Assembly: GCA_963422775.4 (NCBI GenBank)
Contig: CAUJSJ030000035.1
Location: forward strand, 1-64,000
Direction: 5' to 3'
Source: Pelomonas sp963422775
GTDB lineage: Bacteria; Pseudomonadota; Gammaproteobacteria; Burkholderiales; Burkholderiaceae_C
Length of the DNA: 64,000 nucleotides
The position numbers were made by a program, and so were the translations under genes. Below, in pieces: positions 34,175 through 43,191 of the stretch (position 1 is its first letter; every line of letters starts with the position of its first letter). The notes beneath the pieces are model-generated. The model did no database searches. It was given only the letters and a program-made list of their open reading frames with translations, and was not told the origin of the DNA.

Positions 34175-34625
34175 GGCTGGCGCACCCATTTCACGTCATT
34201 GGGTGTCCGCGACGCCGATATCGGATCGGTGGCTCAGCACGTCGATGGGGACGCGTTGCGCATCCAACGCGAAGAGTTTTCGGCGAAGGCATACGCGACC
34301 GGTGGACATAAAGCCATTGGCCGCCGGCGATTTCGACCGAAGTAGTGAAGCACGCGTGGTTGCCAGCGGATGAGAATCGCACTGGCTTTGGCACGCGAAC
34401 AAGCTGCTTTAGCCGGCGATCGATTTTTGCAGATGGGACAAGAGATGTGCAACAGTTCTGTACCCGTTACAGCCGGCGAGTCTAGGTGACTTGCTGAGCG
34501 GCTGCAAGGTTCGCGCTCTTTACCCGTCACTGGCATGCGAAACGGCGAGACTTCCAGCGAATGTGAAGTCCGTGCCACCCGACGTGTCAGGCTTTTCAAA
34601 AAATGATTGTCTTTGGGGTTTGGAA
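34175..34625. other. Region between IS3 and the glycosyltransferase
   Basis: About 450 bp. It should contain the other side of the gene cut by IS3, but no frame on the minus strand is recognisable as its continuation. No gene, terminator or repeat is supported here. Confidence 0.4.
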
Positions 34626-35681
34626 TTAAAACCAGTCTCCATGGCCCTGCATTTTTGAGGACCGGACCTTGGCAACCTCGATTGCTATCCACAATTTGAT
34701 GGCGCGCCATGGCCACCGGCGTCGGAAGCAATATCCTAAAACCTGCCCCACCGATATCGGGCAACCGAGAATCAGCTGTTCAAGCTGCTTCGATGCAACC
34801 TCTAAATTGCCTATCCGGATTGCGTGTTGAATTGAGGTCATGCCCGTTCTCATTGAATAGAAGCCAGCGGCAATCTTGACATTGTAGTTGAGATCCTCGT
34901 GTGTATTGTGGAGCAGCAAGGAGATCTGGCAAAGGGCGTCGATCATGTCTTGACCTTTACGGATGCTGGGCGTGGATAAGATGCTTCCCTGACGCTTCCT
35001 ATACCCGATCCAAGCTTGGTCGACGTACACAGCACATTGCGCCCGAATTAGAAGATCCGGGCTCACGAAGATATCCTCGAAACATCTGCCGGGCGGGAAG
35101 CGCAGATCTCTCCCATAGAGGGAGCGCCGAGCTATTTTGCTCCAGCTGTGCATTTGCTCCCGTGCGAACAATCCTTCCAATATTGCACTTTTGTCTTGGC
35201 AGGGTGTGTGGGGCAAAATATCATTGGTCTTCTTAAGCCGACGGCGCATGAAGCGGTCTATCGGTTTCGGGGGGCTTCGAAAACTTATGAAGTCGCATAG
35301 CACCAGATCGACAGAAGGCCGCTGAACCCATTGAAACAAGGACTTGATGGACCCGGGTAGCAAGATATCGTCGGAGTCAATGAACCATATCCAGTCTCCT
35401 GCACTTTCTTCCAAGAGCCTATTGCGGGTGGCGCTCAGTCCCGTGTTGATTCTGTTAAAAAGAAGTCGAAGACGACCTGGGTAGCGCGCGGCGAGGGAGC
35501 ACAGCTTCAGCGTCGAGCCATCTGTCGACGCATCGTCACACAGCACCACCTCGATCGCATCGTCCGTCTGATCTAGAACGGATGTAATGCATTCTTCTAG
35601 GTAGGGGGAAACGTTGTAAACCGGAATCAGTACGCTCAGCCATGGGGTGACGCCGAGGTTGGTCTGGGAATAGTTGTTCAT
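34626..35681 (-). CDS. Family 2 glycosyltransferase
   Basis: 351 residues. The GT2 (GT-A fold) start is clear: WLSVLIPVYNVSPYLEECIT, EVVLCDDASTDGST and the metal-binding DSDD motif in WIWFIDSDDILLPGS. GT2 enzymes transfer a sugar from a nucleotide-sugar to a glycan or lipid, usually in surface polysaccharide synthesis. The base composition is visibly less GC-rich than the genes on either side, indicating horizontal origin, and no other polysaccharide genes accompany it. The C-terminal third is not assigned. It follows the secretion operon on the same strand at 182 bp distance. Confidence 0.85.
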   Translation of the reverse strand: MNNYSQTNLGVTPWLSVLIPVYNVSPYLEECITSVLDQTDDAIEVVLCDDASTDGSTLKLCSLAARYPGRLRLLFNRINTGLSATRNRLLEESAGDWIWFIDSDDILLPGSIKSLFQWVQRPSVDLVLCDFISFRSPPKPIDRFMRRRLKKTNDILPHTPCQDKSAILEGLFAREQMHSWSKIARRSLYGRDLRFPPGRCFEDIFVSPDLLIRAQCAVYVDQAWIGYRKRQGSILSTPSIRKGQDMIDALCQISLLLHNTHEDLNYNVKIAAGFYSMRTGMTSIQHAIRIGNLEVASKQLEQLILGCPISVGQVLGYCFRRRWPWRAIKLWIAIEVAKVRSSKMQGHGDWF

Positions 35682-35863
35682 GCTTTTTGTATGTTCTCGA
35701 TTCTCGAAAAAGGTTCACTCACGCCATTGATGTCGACGGAGGTTTGGTAGGAGCCAAAGGGGTGAATATTTGATTTGGTTGTTGTTGGGGCTGGCGATCG
35801 TTCTTTGCTCGCTTTGATTGATCTGGAGCCGGGAAGTAGGCGTATCGCCCTGAAAATTGAGGG

Positions 35864-36319
35864 TTAGGTTTTGGGGGTTCGCCGAGGAGAGAAAGTCCAA
35901 TCGCTGGCTTTGTGCAACACCTTGCCGTCGGGCGCGCGCTCACGCAGCAACGCGTGCGAGGAGCGGCTGCGCACCGCGCTGAAGCGGGTCGGGTCGGCAT
36001 CGCGCGCGACCAGCTCCCAGTCGGCCGCGCCGGTGAAGGGGTCGACATAGCGCTGGCGCAGGTGGTGGCGCACGACCGGGCCGCGGCGGTCCTCCAGCAG
36101 GTCGTCGAGGCTGCGGGGCAGCTCGGGCTGCGCCGTCACGCCGGCCTTCTGGTAGCGCGTGATGGCCTCGGCGATGGCCTCGCCGCGGAACTGCAGCTCC
36201 CGCTCGCGCTCGCGCTGGGCGGCCGTGCTCCAGGCCTGGCCCAGGGACGCCAGGCCGGCGGCCGTGAGGGCCACCAGGAACAGCACCGCGAGGTAGCTGA
36301 AGCCGCGTTGCGCGGTCAT
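35864..36319 (-). CDS. Pseudopilin-like protein (third, last gene of the secretion operon)
   Basis: 151 residues from ATG 36319. The N-terminus MTAQRGFSYLAVLFLVALTA has a prepilin-type Gly-Phe cleavage site and a hydrophobic helix, but Glu5 of the mature protein is not present (FSYLA), a feature of some minor pseudopilins. The soluble part includes YQKAGVTAQPELPRSLDDLL and DRRGPVVRHHLRQRYVDPFT, the pattern seen in GspG/PulG-like minor subunits. It starts 5 bp after the stop of the preceding pseudopilin gene. Confidence 0.75.
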   Translation of the reverse strand: MTAQRGFSYLAVLFLVALTAAGLASLGQAWSTAAQRERERELQFRGEAIAEAITRYQKAGVTAQPELPRSLDDLLEDRRGPVVRHHLRQRYVDPFTGAADWELVARDADPTRFSAVRSRSSHALLRERAPDGKVLHKASDWTFSPRRTPKT

Positions 36320-36324
36320 GGGGC

Positions 36325-36708
36325 TCACCAGTCGGCGTACAGCCGCCCGTCGGCCGACCGGCCGGCGGCGCCGCTGCGCACATCCCAGACGCGCCCGCTG
36401 GCCTGCATCTCGGCCGGCGGCGGCAGCTCGACCCAGGTCTCGCGGCTGCCCGTGAGCGGGTCTTCGGGCACCGCGCGGATGTAGCGCGCGCTGGCCAGCT
36501 CCTGCAGCGATTCCGGATAGCGGCCCTTGTCGGCGGCGTACTGGTCGATGGCGTCGCGCATCGTCGTGAGCGATTGCAGCAGCGCCGTCTCGCGGCTCTT
36601 GCCGAGCGATGCGAAATAGCGCGGCGCGACGATGGACGCGAGCAGCGCCACGATCGCCATCACGACGATGAGCTCGATGAGGGTGAAACCACGCGGGCGA
36701 GCGGCCAT
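36325..36708 (-). CDS. GspG/PulG-like pseudopilin (second)
   Basis: 127 residues from ATG 36708, whose A is also the last base of the upstream stop (TGATG coupling). MAARPRGFTLIELIVVMAIV is a textbook prepilin leader and N-helix with Glu5. The mature part (SLTTMRDAIDQYAADKGRYP, YIRAVPEDPLTGSRETW) follows the GspG fold, including the helix-then-PxDP motif. It would be processed by a prepilin peptidase, which is not encoded in the window. Confidence 0.85.
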   Translation of the reverse strand: MAARPRGFTLIELIVVMAIVALLASIVAPRYFASLGKSRETALLQSLTTMRDAIDQYAADKGRYPESLQELASARYIRAVPEDPLTGSRETWVELPPPAEMQASGRVWDVRSGAAGRSADGRLYADW

Positions 36709-37175
36709 CACCAGTCCTTGAGCCGGCTGCCGTCCAGCGCGCGGCGCTCGCTGCGCGAGAAGACGTCGAACACGTCCTTGCCGGCGCGCGGGTCGTCCGC
36801 CGGGCTGTCGTAGGCGCGCAGGCCCCAGGTCTCGCCGGCCGGCAGCTCGGCGGGCGCGAACGGGTCGCGCGGCAGGCGGCGCAAGAAGAAGATCTTGCGT
36901 CCGTTGGGCAAGCGCGCATCGGGCACACCTTCGACGAGCAGCTGCAGCGTCTTGGGGTAGCCGCTGTCCTCGGGGCTCTGGGCGATGCTGCCGGCTTCGG
37001 CGGCGCGCTTGTAGGCATCCAGCGCCTCACGCAGCGTGCGCAGGCCCTGGCGCAGCTCGTGCTCGCGGCTGCGCTGCATGGACAGCTCCAGCAGCGGGCG
37101 CGCCGCCGACGCGAGCACGCCCATCATGGCCAGCACGACCAGCATCTCGATGAGCGTGAAGCCCCGTGCGCGCAT
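36708..37175 (-). CDS. GspG/PulG-like pseudopilin (first)
   Basis: 155 residues from ATG 37175. MRARGFTLIEMLVVLAMMGV is a prepilin N-terminus with the G-F cleavage site and Glu5. The soluble region (GLRTLREALDAYKRAAEAGS, GYPKTLQLLVEGVPD, LRRLPRDPFAPAELP) shows the GspG-like helix and calcium-loop region. It lies 17 bp downstream of gspD. Confidence 0.82.
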   Translation of the reverse strand: MRARGFTLIEMLVVLAMMGVLASAARPLLELSMQRSREHELRQGLRTLREALDAYKRAAEAGSIAQSPEDSGYPKTLQLLVEGVPDARLPNGRKIFFLRRLPRDPFAPAELPAGETWGLRAYDSPADDPRAGKDVFDVFSRSERRALDGSRLKDW

Positions 37176-37192
37176 GCCCGCCCCGCGCCTGC

Positions 37193-39388
37193 CTACTTGG
37201 CCGCCTCGACGGCCAGCAGCCCCGAGCCGTCCACGCGCACCGGGGCGGACTCGCCGTTCACCCCGACCGCGGACAACCCGCCCAGCCCGATGTTGAGCAC
37301 CTGGCCCGCCGCGGCCGGCAGCGCGCGCAGCGCCACCACCCGCTCGCCGCGCGGCGGCAGCTCGATGGGGTAGCGGCCCGCCGTGGCCCCCTGCAGCGGC
37401 TGTGCCGGCGCAAGCTTGGTCGGGTCGAACTCCAGCTCGCCCTTGACCTGCAGGCCGCTGTCGTTCTTCAGTGCGACCGACACCGTGCCGCCAGCAGGCA
37501 CCTGCGGCGTGACGTCGAGCTTGAGCGTGGCCTCGGCCGACGCGGCAGCTGGCTGGGCTGAGCGGCAGCAGCAGCGCGGTGCGGCGGCAGGCGCAGGCGC
37601 GGTCGCGCCGGTGCTCGGCGCCACGCCCACCTTGGCCTCGCGGCGCAGCAGGCTGCTGAAGGCCCCCGGGCTGCCGTCCACGCCACTGGCCAGGCGCGTG
37701 AGGGACGCGTCGGGCACGGCCAGGTTGCGCACCACGCGCGGCGTGATGAGCAGCACGACCTCGGTCTTGGCGCGCGTGTCGGTGTGCGTGCCAAAGAGCC
37801 GCCCCAGCACCGGCAACCGCGACAGGCCCGGGATGCCGGCCACGCTCTTGCGGTCTTCGTCGTTGATCAGGCCGGCCAGCACCTGGGTCTCGCCGTCGGC
37901 CAGGCGCAGCACGGTCGAGGTGTTGCGCGTGCCGATCTCGTAGGCCGTCGTGCCGCCGGGGCCGGTGACCTGGCGGATCAGGTTGCTGACCTCCAGGCCC
38001 ACCTTGATGACGACGTCGTTGTCGAGCTGGATGGTGGGCTCGACATCGAGCTTCAGGCCGACGTCGAGGTAGCTGACCGACGCTGCGACCGACGTCGAGC
38101 CCGTGAAGTTGGTCGTCGTCGTGAACACCGGCAGCTTCTGGCCGATGTGCACCTTGGCCTTGTCGCGGTTGCGCACGCGGATCTTCGGGTTGGCCAGGAT
38201 GTTGGCATTGCCCGAGGTGCCGCGCAGCGTGGCAATGACGGCCGGGTTGGCGATGCTCGCGCGGAAGTTGATCGGGTTCTTGCCGCCGATGAACACCTGG
38301 CTCGGAATGTTGCCCGCGGCGTCGCTGATGCCGAGGGACACCTGGTCGGGCCAGTCCAGGCCGAGCGTCTCGACCTGGTCGGTGGCCAGCTCCATGACCT
38401 CCACCTCCAGCATCACCTCCGGCTCGGGCAGGTCGACCGAGGCGATGAGCTTTTCGACCAGGCGCAGCACCTCGGGCGTGTCGCGCACGACGAGCAGGTT
38501 CAGCCGCTCGTCGATGTGGATGTCGCGCACCTTGGCGATGGTGCGCACCATGGCCTGCACCTGCTTCACGTCGGCATTGGTGAGGTAGAGCGTGCGGGTG
38601 ATCAGCTCCTGGTGCTCGCGCTGCTTGGCCGAGTTGTTCGGGAAGATCAGCACCGAGGTCTCGTTGAGCAGCTTGCGGTCGAGCTGCTGCGTGTTGAGGA
38701 TGACGCGCATGGCCTCGTCCATCGTCACGTTGCGCAGGAAGATGGTGATGCGCGTGTCGGAGCGCACGTCCTTGTCGAAGACGAAGTTCACGCCGCTGGA
38801 GCGGGCGAGCGACTCGAACACCTGGCGCAGCGGCGCGTCGCGGAACTCCAGTGTGATGGGCTTCTGGAAGGCCGGGCCGAGCTCGCCGACCGTCGATTCG
38901 AGCGGGCACGCCTGCGCCACCTGCGAGGCCAGCAGCCGCGCGCCCGGGTGCTGGGGCGACTCGGCCAGCACCTCGCGGGCGATGGCATCGGCGCGCTCGA
39001 TGCGGCCTTCCTTCAGGGCCGTGCGGCCGACAGCCAGCTGGCCCTCCTGGCGGCGGCTGCGCTCGACCTCGCTGGTCAGCGCGGCCAAGCGCGGGTGGCG
39101 GGCGTCGGCGAGCGCCAGCTGGCTCAGCAGCGCCGAGGCTTCATCCCAGCGGCTGGCCCCGCGCAGGGCCTCGATCTGCAGGATGAGCCGTGCGGTCGCC
39201 TGCTCGCGGGCCCGCACCTGGGCGGCGCGCAGCTGCGGGTCGGTCGGGTCCTTGGTGAGGGCGTCGTCCAGCACCCGCAGCGCGGCCGGCCACTGGTTGC
39301 TGCGGCCGAGGTCCTCGGCCTGGCGCAGGGCCGGGTTGGCGCAGGCCGTCAACAGGACGGCGCTGCAGAGAAGAAGGAAGTGCTTCAT
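37193..39388 (-). CDS. gspD: Secretin (GspD/PilQ type) with C-terminal cohesin-like domain
   Basis: 731 residues from ATG 39388; MKHFLLLCSAVLLTAC is a lipoprotein signal with Cys16. A helical TPR-like part (about 20-180) is followed by the STN-like N0 domain (PITLEFRDAPLRQVFESLAR), N1-type domains (TLYLTNADVKQVQAMVRTIA) and the secretin barrel (VPVLGRLFGTHTD, TEVVLLITPRVV). After an Ala/Pro linker the last 110 residues read ATLKLDVTPQVPAGGTVSVA and GELEFDPTKLAPA, a cohesin-type beta-sandwich. It forms the outer-membrane channel. The ATG overlaps the stop of the PilP/GspC-like gene (ATGA). Confidence 0.88.
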   Translation of the reverse strand: MKHFLLLCSAVLLTACANPALRQAEDLGRSNQWPAALRVLDDALTKDPTDPQLRAAQVRAREQATARLILQIEALRGASRWDEASALLSQLALADARHPRLAALTSEVERSRRQEGQLAVGRTALKEGRIERADAIAREVLAESPQHPGARLLASQVAQACPLESTVGELGPAFQKPITLEFRDAPLRQVFESLARSSGVNFVFDKDVRSDTRITIFLRNVTMDEAMRVILNTQQLDRKLLNETSVLIFPNNSAKQREHQELITRTLYLTNADVKQVQAMVRTIAKVRDIHIDERLNLLVVRDTPEVLRLVEKLIASVDLPEPEVMLEVEVMELATDQVETLGLDWPDQVSLGISDAAGNIPSQVFIGGKNPINFRASIANPAVIATLRGTSGNANILANPKIRVRNRDKAKVHIGQKLPVFTTTTNFTGSTSVAASVSYLDVGLKLDVEPTIQLDNDVVIKVGLEVSNLIRQVTGPGGTTAYEIGTRNTSTVLRLADGETQVLAGLINDEDRKSVAGIPGLSRLPVLGRLFGTHTDTRAKTEVVLLITPRVVRNLAVPDASLTRLASGVDGSPGAFSSLLRREAKVGVAPSTGATAPAPAAAPRCCCRSAQPAAASAEATLKLDVTPQVPAGGTVSVALKNDSGLQVKGELEFDPTKLAPAQPLQGATAGRYPIELPPRGERVVALRALPAAAGQVLNIGLGGLSAVGVNGESAPVRVDGSGLLAVEAAK

Positions 39389-39921
39389 GGGGCAGGCCTG
39401 AAGACGATGTTCTGGGGAAGCTGACCGGGCAGCCAGGTCAGGCGCACGCCGCTGGTCGTGACCTGCTCGACGCGCCACTGGCCGTCGATGACGTCACCGG
39501 CCTTGGCACTGACCGACTTGTTCGGGCCGGTGAGCAGCGCCACCTCGACCGCCTTGGCGCCCTCGCCTTCGACCACGCGGCCGATCATCTGATAGGGCGC
39601 GGGCGGTGCGACGGGCGGCGGTGGTGGCGCAGGTGCTGCCGGCGGCGGGGCAGGCGGCGGTGGCGGGGGTGGCGGCGGCTGCCAGGCCGCCAGCTGCGCG
39701 GGCGGCACCTCGGCCCAGGGCAGGCGCGCGCCGACAGCAGGCGCCGACGCCGACGTGGCCACCACGCCTGCAGGCGCGGACGCCGCCACCGCAGCGCGGC
39801 GCACCGGGGCAGCGGCCGCGGCCGGCGCGTCATCGTCCGGCCGGGTCGCGACCCAGGCGGTGGCCGCGAGCGTGGCCACCAGCGCGCCGCCGAGCGCGAG
39901 TTGACGGGGCGCGAAGTTCAT
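39385..39921 (-). CDS. GspC/PilP-like inner-membrane protein
   Basis: 178 residues. One N-terminal membrane helix (about 8-24) is followed by an Ala/Pro-rich linker including a run of nine prolines, then a small beta domain: YQMIGRVVEGEGAKAVEVAL, KSVSAKAGDVIDGQWRVEQV, GVRLTWLPGQ. This is the homology region shared by GspC and PilP, which connects the inner-membrane platform to the secretin. Both ends overlap neighbouring genes by ATGA, so translation is tightly coupled. Confidence 0.75.
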   Translation of the reverse strand: MNFAPRQLALGGALVATLAATAWVATRPDDDAPAAAAAPVRRAAVAASAPAGVVATSASAPAVGARLPWAEVPPAQLAAWQPPPPPPPPPAPPPAAPAPPPPPVAPPAPYQMIGRVVEGEGAKAVEVALLTGPNKSVSAKAGDVIDGQWRVEQVTTSGVRLTWLPGQLPQNIVFRPAP

Positions 39922-40430
39922 GGCGCCGCCCTCCCGTGCAATGACCATTGCAGCTCCGCCTCGACCTCGGCAGCCATCGGGCTCACGCGGCGCAGCTTGA
40001 TCGCGTCCAGGCTCAGCGCCGGGTCGTGCTCCAGCGCCGCGGCGATGTAGCGGCGCACCTGGGCGTAGGGGCCGGTGACGGGCATGGTCACGCGCAGCCG
40101 CTCCAGGCCCTCGGCACTGGCCAGGCGGTGCTCGGTGCGGGCGGCGTTGAGGTCCAGCCGGATAGCCAGTTCGAGCAGGTCGGCCAGGCGCTGCTGGCGC
40201 TGGCTGGCCGGCGGCAGGGCGGCCTGCCATTGCTGCACGCTGACCGGGGCCGAGGCCGCTGCGGCGGGCCGCGCCTTGGCGCGCAGCTCGCGAGCCTCGG
40301 CCTGCAGCCGGGTGGCCTGCGCGTCCCAGCGCTGGCTGGCCAACAAGGCCAGGGCAGCCAGCAGCAGCGCCGCCACGCCGGCAAGGCCCGGCGCGCCGAG
40401 CTGCTTGAGCACGAGGACCAGCCGGTTCAC
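39918..40430 (-). CDS. GspM/PilO-like assembly protein
   Basis: 170 residues. A single N-terminal membrane helix (GLAGVAALLLAALALLAS) is followed by a coiled-coil segment (AEARELRAKAR) and a ferredoxin-like domain (LERLRVTMPVTGPYAQVRRY). This matches the arrangement of GspM and PilO. It is identified mainly by position between the GspL-like and GspC/PilP-like genes, since these proteins diverge quickly. ATGA overlaps occur at both ends. Confidence 0.65.
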   Translation of the reverse strand: MNRLVLVLKQLGAPGLAGVAALLLAALALLASQRWDAQATRLQAEARELRAKARPAAAASAPVSVQQWQAALPPASQRQQRLADLLELAIRLDLNAARTEHRLASAEGLERLRVTMPVTGPYAQVRRYIAAALEHDPALSLDAIKLRRVSPMAAEVEAELQWSLHGRAAP

Positions 40431-41572
40431 GAGCCGCCCCCCGTGGCCACGCGGGCATTGATCTCAAAGCGCTGGCCCACCAGCCCCGTCTCGGCCGCCG
40501 AGAAGCGCGACAGCACCACCTGCCGCCAGCCCGGCGTCGTGCCGAGCTGCTCGGCCAGTTGCAGGGCCAGCAGCTTGTCGGGCGTGAGGCCTTCCAGGCG
40601 CAGCTCGCCGCGGCCGGCGCTGGCGTCCAGGCCCAGCCAGGCGATGGTCTTGGCCTCGGCGCCGGCGGTCTCCACGCGGGTCAGCAGCGGCTCCCAGGGC
40701 ATGGCCAGCAGCGCGCGGGCCTCGGTGGCGGCGCGGTTCTCGGCCGGCTCGGTGCGGCTGCGCGTGGCCGCACGGGCCGGTGCTGACGGCGTGGCGGTGC
40801 GCAGCGACGCGACACGGTCACGGGCCGCCTGCGCCACGTCCAGCGCGCGGTGGCTCTCCAGCGCACTCCAGGCGGCCGTCGCCAGCACCAGGGCGCCGGT
40901 GGCGGCCAGCGGCCAGGCCAGCGGCGAGCGGGCCGAGCGCGGCAGGAATTCGGGCTGGGGCACGGCCGGCCCGGGCTGCGGGGCCAGCGTGTCTCTGGGG
41001 GTGCCCACGGCCAGCGGGGCATCGCCGCTCAGGTCGGCCAGGCGCTGCAGGCGGCGCGACTGCAGGCCGACGATGCGACCCCGGTCGAGCTGGATGACGA
41101 CGGCCGTCATCTCGCCCTCGGCGCCTTCGTGCCAGACCACCCGGCCGGAGCCGGCGCGGGTGGCCGCCGGCAGCGCGGCGAGCCACACGCTCCAGGCCGG
41201 GCGCACGCTGGCCAGGCGCACCTGGGCCGCCGCGGCGCGGGCCTGCAGGGCAGCCAGGTCCAGCCCGTGCAGGGCCGAGGCGCCGGCGGCCTCGCCGACG
41301 CGCCAGGGCGCGATCGCAAACCGCTGCGCCGCCGCCCCGAAGTAGTGGGCGAACTGCTGCTGCGCGTAGGCCTGCACGGCATCCAGATCAGCCAGGGGCA
41401 GGCCGGGCTCGACGACCAGCTCATGCAGGGCGCGGGCGCTGACGACCAGATCGACGGCCGTGCCGGGCATGTCGCGGCACCAGGCCTCGAACTCGTCTCC
41501 GCCAGGCGTGACAACGACACGCCGCGGCTGGCCCAGCCGGGCGGCGAGCTGGCGGCGCAGGCGCTCACTCAT
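40427..41572 (-). CDS. GspL/PilM-N-like assembly protein
   Basis: 381 residues from ATG 41572, which lies inside the last codons of gspE. A cytoplasmic N-terminal half is followed by one membrane helix near residue 225-245 (LAWPLAATGALVLATAAWSA) and a periplasmic part with an Ala/Arg-rich linker and a small domain (GELRLEGLTPDKLLALQLAE, WRQVVLSRFSAAETGLVGQR). This is the GspL (fused PilM-PilN) layout. The sequence itself is poorly conserved, so the name rests on topology and gene order. Confidence 0.62.
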   Translation of the reverse strand: MSERLRRQLAARLGQPRRVVVTPGGDEFEAWCRDMPGTAVDLVVSARALHELVVEPGLPLADLDAVQAYAQQQFAHYFGAAAQRFAIAPWRVGEAAGASALHGLDLAALQARAAAAQVRLASVRPAWSVWLAALPAATRAGSGRVVWHEGAEGEMTAVVIQLDRGRIVGLQSRRLQRLADLSGDAPLAVGTPRDTLAPQPGPAVPQPEFLPRSARSPLAWPLAATGALVLATAAWSALESHRALDVAQAARDRVASLRTATPSAPARAATRSRTEPAENRAATEARALLAMPWEPLLTRVETAGAEAKTIAWLGLDASAGRGELRLEGLTPDKLLALQLAEQLGTTPGWRQVVLSRFSAAETGLVGQRFEINARVATGGGS

Positions 41573-43076
41573 CGAGGGTGACACGTTCCAGCTCCTCGAA
41601 AGTGGTGTCGCCGCGGCAGACGGCCGCCAGCGCCATCTCGCGCAACGACTTCATGCCCCGCGCCTTGGCCGCGGCCTTGATCTCGGACATCGGCGCGCGT
41701 GCGGCGATCAAGTCACGCAGGCCGTCGTCGAGCTTGAGCAATTCGGCCACGGCGCGGCGGCCCTTGTAGCCGGTGCCGCGGCAGTGGCCACAGCCCTCGC
41801 CCTTCAGGAAGTTGCCATTCATGACACCGTGCCGCGCGAGCGTGGCCGCATCGGGCGTGAAGGGCTTGGCGCAGTGCTTGCACGTCAGGCGCACGAGGCG
41901 CTGCGCCAGCACGGCGTTGAGGGCGGAGACGACGTTGTACAGGTCCAGCCCCATGTGCATGAAGCGGCCGATGACGTCGAACGCGTTGTTCGCGTGCACC
42001 GTGCTGAACACGAGGTGGCCGGTGAGTGCGGCCTGCACGGCGATCTGGGCCGTCTCGGCGTCGCGGATCTCGCCCACCATGACGCGGTCGGGGTCGTGCC
42101 GCAGGATGGAGCGCAGGCCGCGCGAGAAGGTCAGGCCCTTCTTCTCGTTGACGGGGATCTGCACGACGCCGGCGAGCTGGTACTCGACGGGGTCTTCGAT
42201 GGTGATGATCTTGTCGGCACCGGTGTGGATCTCGGCCAGCGTCGCGTAGAGCGTGGTCGTCTTGCCCGAGCCCGTGGGGCCGGTGACCAGCAGCATGCCG
42301 TGGGGCTGGCGGGCCTGGTGGCGGATGGCGGCGCGCTCATCGTCGTCAAAGCCCAGGGCGTCCAGCGTGAGCGTGCCGGCGCGGGCGATGGCGGCGCGGT
42401 CCAGGATGCGGATGACGGCGTCCTCGCCGAAGACGCTGGGCATGATGGACAGCCGGAAGTCGATCTCCCGGCCCTGCACGCGCAGCTTGAAGCGGCCGTC
42501 CTGCGGCAGGCGGCGCTCGCCGATGTCGAGCTCGGCCATGACCTTCAGGCGCGAGACCAGCTGCTCGGCCACCTGCGGGCTCTCGACCTGGCGCACGACG
42601 GCCATCACGCCGTCCACGCGGAAGCGGATGACGGCGCCGCGGGCGGTGCATTCGATGTGGATGTCCGACGCCGTGTCCTGCAGCGCGTCGTAGAGCGTCG
42701 CGTTGAGCAGCCGCACCACGGGGCTGGCCTGCTCGGCCAGGGCGAGCGCGGAGAGTTCCTCGGTGTGGTCCTCGACGGCGGTCAGCGCATCTTCGACGTC
42801 AGACAGCGCACGGAAGTCGGCCTCGCCCGCCCCGAGGAAATGCGTCACCGCCTCGGTCGAGCAGCGCTGCCAGCCCACCGGCCCGTTGAGCCGCGCCTCG
42901 ACGCTCTGCAGCAGCAGCGCATCCTCGTCGCGCTCGGCCAGCAGCATGCGCCGGCCCAGCGCGCCCACGGCCAGCACGGCGCGCCAGCGCTGCGCCTGGG
43001 CCTGCGGCCATTGCTCGAAGTCGAGGTGCCACGGGCCCTGTTCGGCGGGCAGCCAGTCATGCAATGAGGTCGTCAT
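41565..43076 (-). CDS. gspE: Secretion/pilus assembly ATPase GspE
   Basis: 503 residues from ATG 43076; a longer in-frame start runs into the inverted repeat upstream and is rejected. Walker A GPTGSGKTTTLYATLAEI, Asp box (TIEDPVEYQL), Walker B MVGEIRDAETAQIAVQAALT, and a zinc-binding pair CKHCAKPF and CGHCRGTGYKGRRA are all present, as in GspE/PilB. It powers pseudopilus assembly from the cytoplasmic face. Second gene-order position after gspF, from which it is separated by a 115-bp gap holding a long hairpin. Confidence 0.95.
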   Translation of the reverse strand: MTTSLHDWLPAEQGPWHLDFEQWPQAQAQRWRAVLAVGALGRRMLLAERDEDALLLQSVEARLNGPVGWQRCSTEAVTHFLGAGEADFRALSDVEDALTAVEDHTEELSALALAEQASPVVRLLNATLYDALQDTASDIHIECTARGAVIRFRVDGVMAVVRQVESPQVAEQLVSRLKVMAELDIGERRLPQDGRFKLRVQGREIDFRLSIMPSVFGEDAVIRILDRAAIARAGTLTLDALGFDDDERAAIRHQARQPHGMLLVTGPTGSGKTTTLYATLAEIHTGADKIITIEDPVEYQLAGVVQIPVNEKKGLTFSRGLRSILRHDPDRVMVGEIRDAETAQIAVQAALTGHLVFSTVHANNAFDVIGRFMHMGLDLYNVVSALNAVLAQRLVRLTCKHCAKPFTPDAATLARHGVMNGNFLKGEGCGHCRGTGYKGRRAVAELLKLDDGLRDLIAARAPMSEIKAAAKARGMKSLREMALAAVCRGDTTFEELERVTLDE

Positions 43077-43093
43077 GCCTGGCCCCGCTGCCG

Positions 43094-43179
43094 AACACAG
43101 CCACAGAGGCACAGAGACACAGAGAGGCTCGTCTCAGCATCCGAGAGCCTCTGTGCCTCTGTGCCTCTGTGGCTGTGTT
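43094..43179. repeat. Long inverted repeat between gspF and gspE
   Basis: The left arm at 43094-43130 begins AACACAGCCACAGAGGCACA and the right arm at 43145-43179 is its reverse complement apart from one base change and a 2-nt difference. The first 23 bases of the arms are perfect, and the loop is 14 nt. The arms consist of repeated CACAGAGG/CTCTGTG units. It lies between two co-transcribed genes, so it would form a strong RNA hairpin in the operon mRNA. Similar low-complexity CACAGAG inverted repeats occur between genes in other bacteria. Confidence 0.85.
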
Positions 43180-43191
43180 TTCCGAAGGCCT

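Noticed and set aside
37784..43067. Long plus-strand frames (37784-39424, 41460-43067) opposite gspD and gspE
   Set aside because: Antisense shadows; secretin and ATPase motifs are unambiguous on the minus strand.
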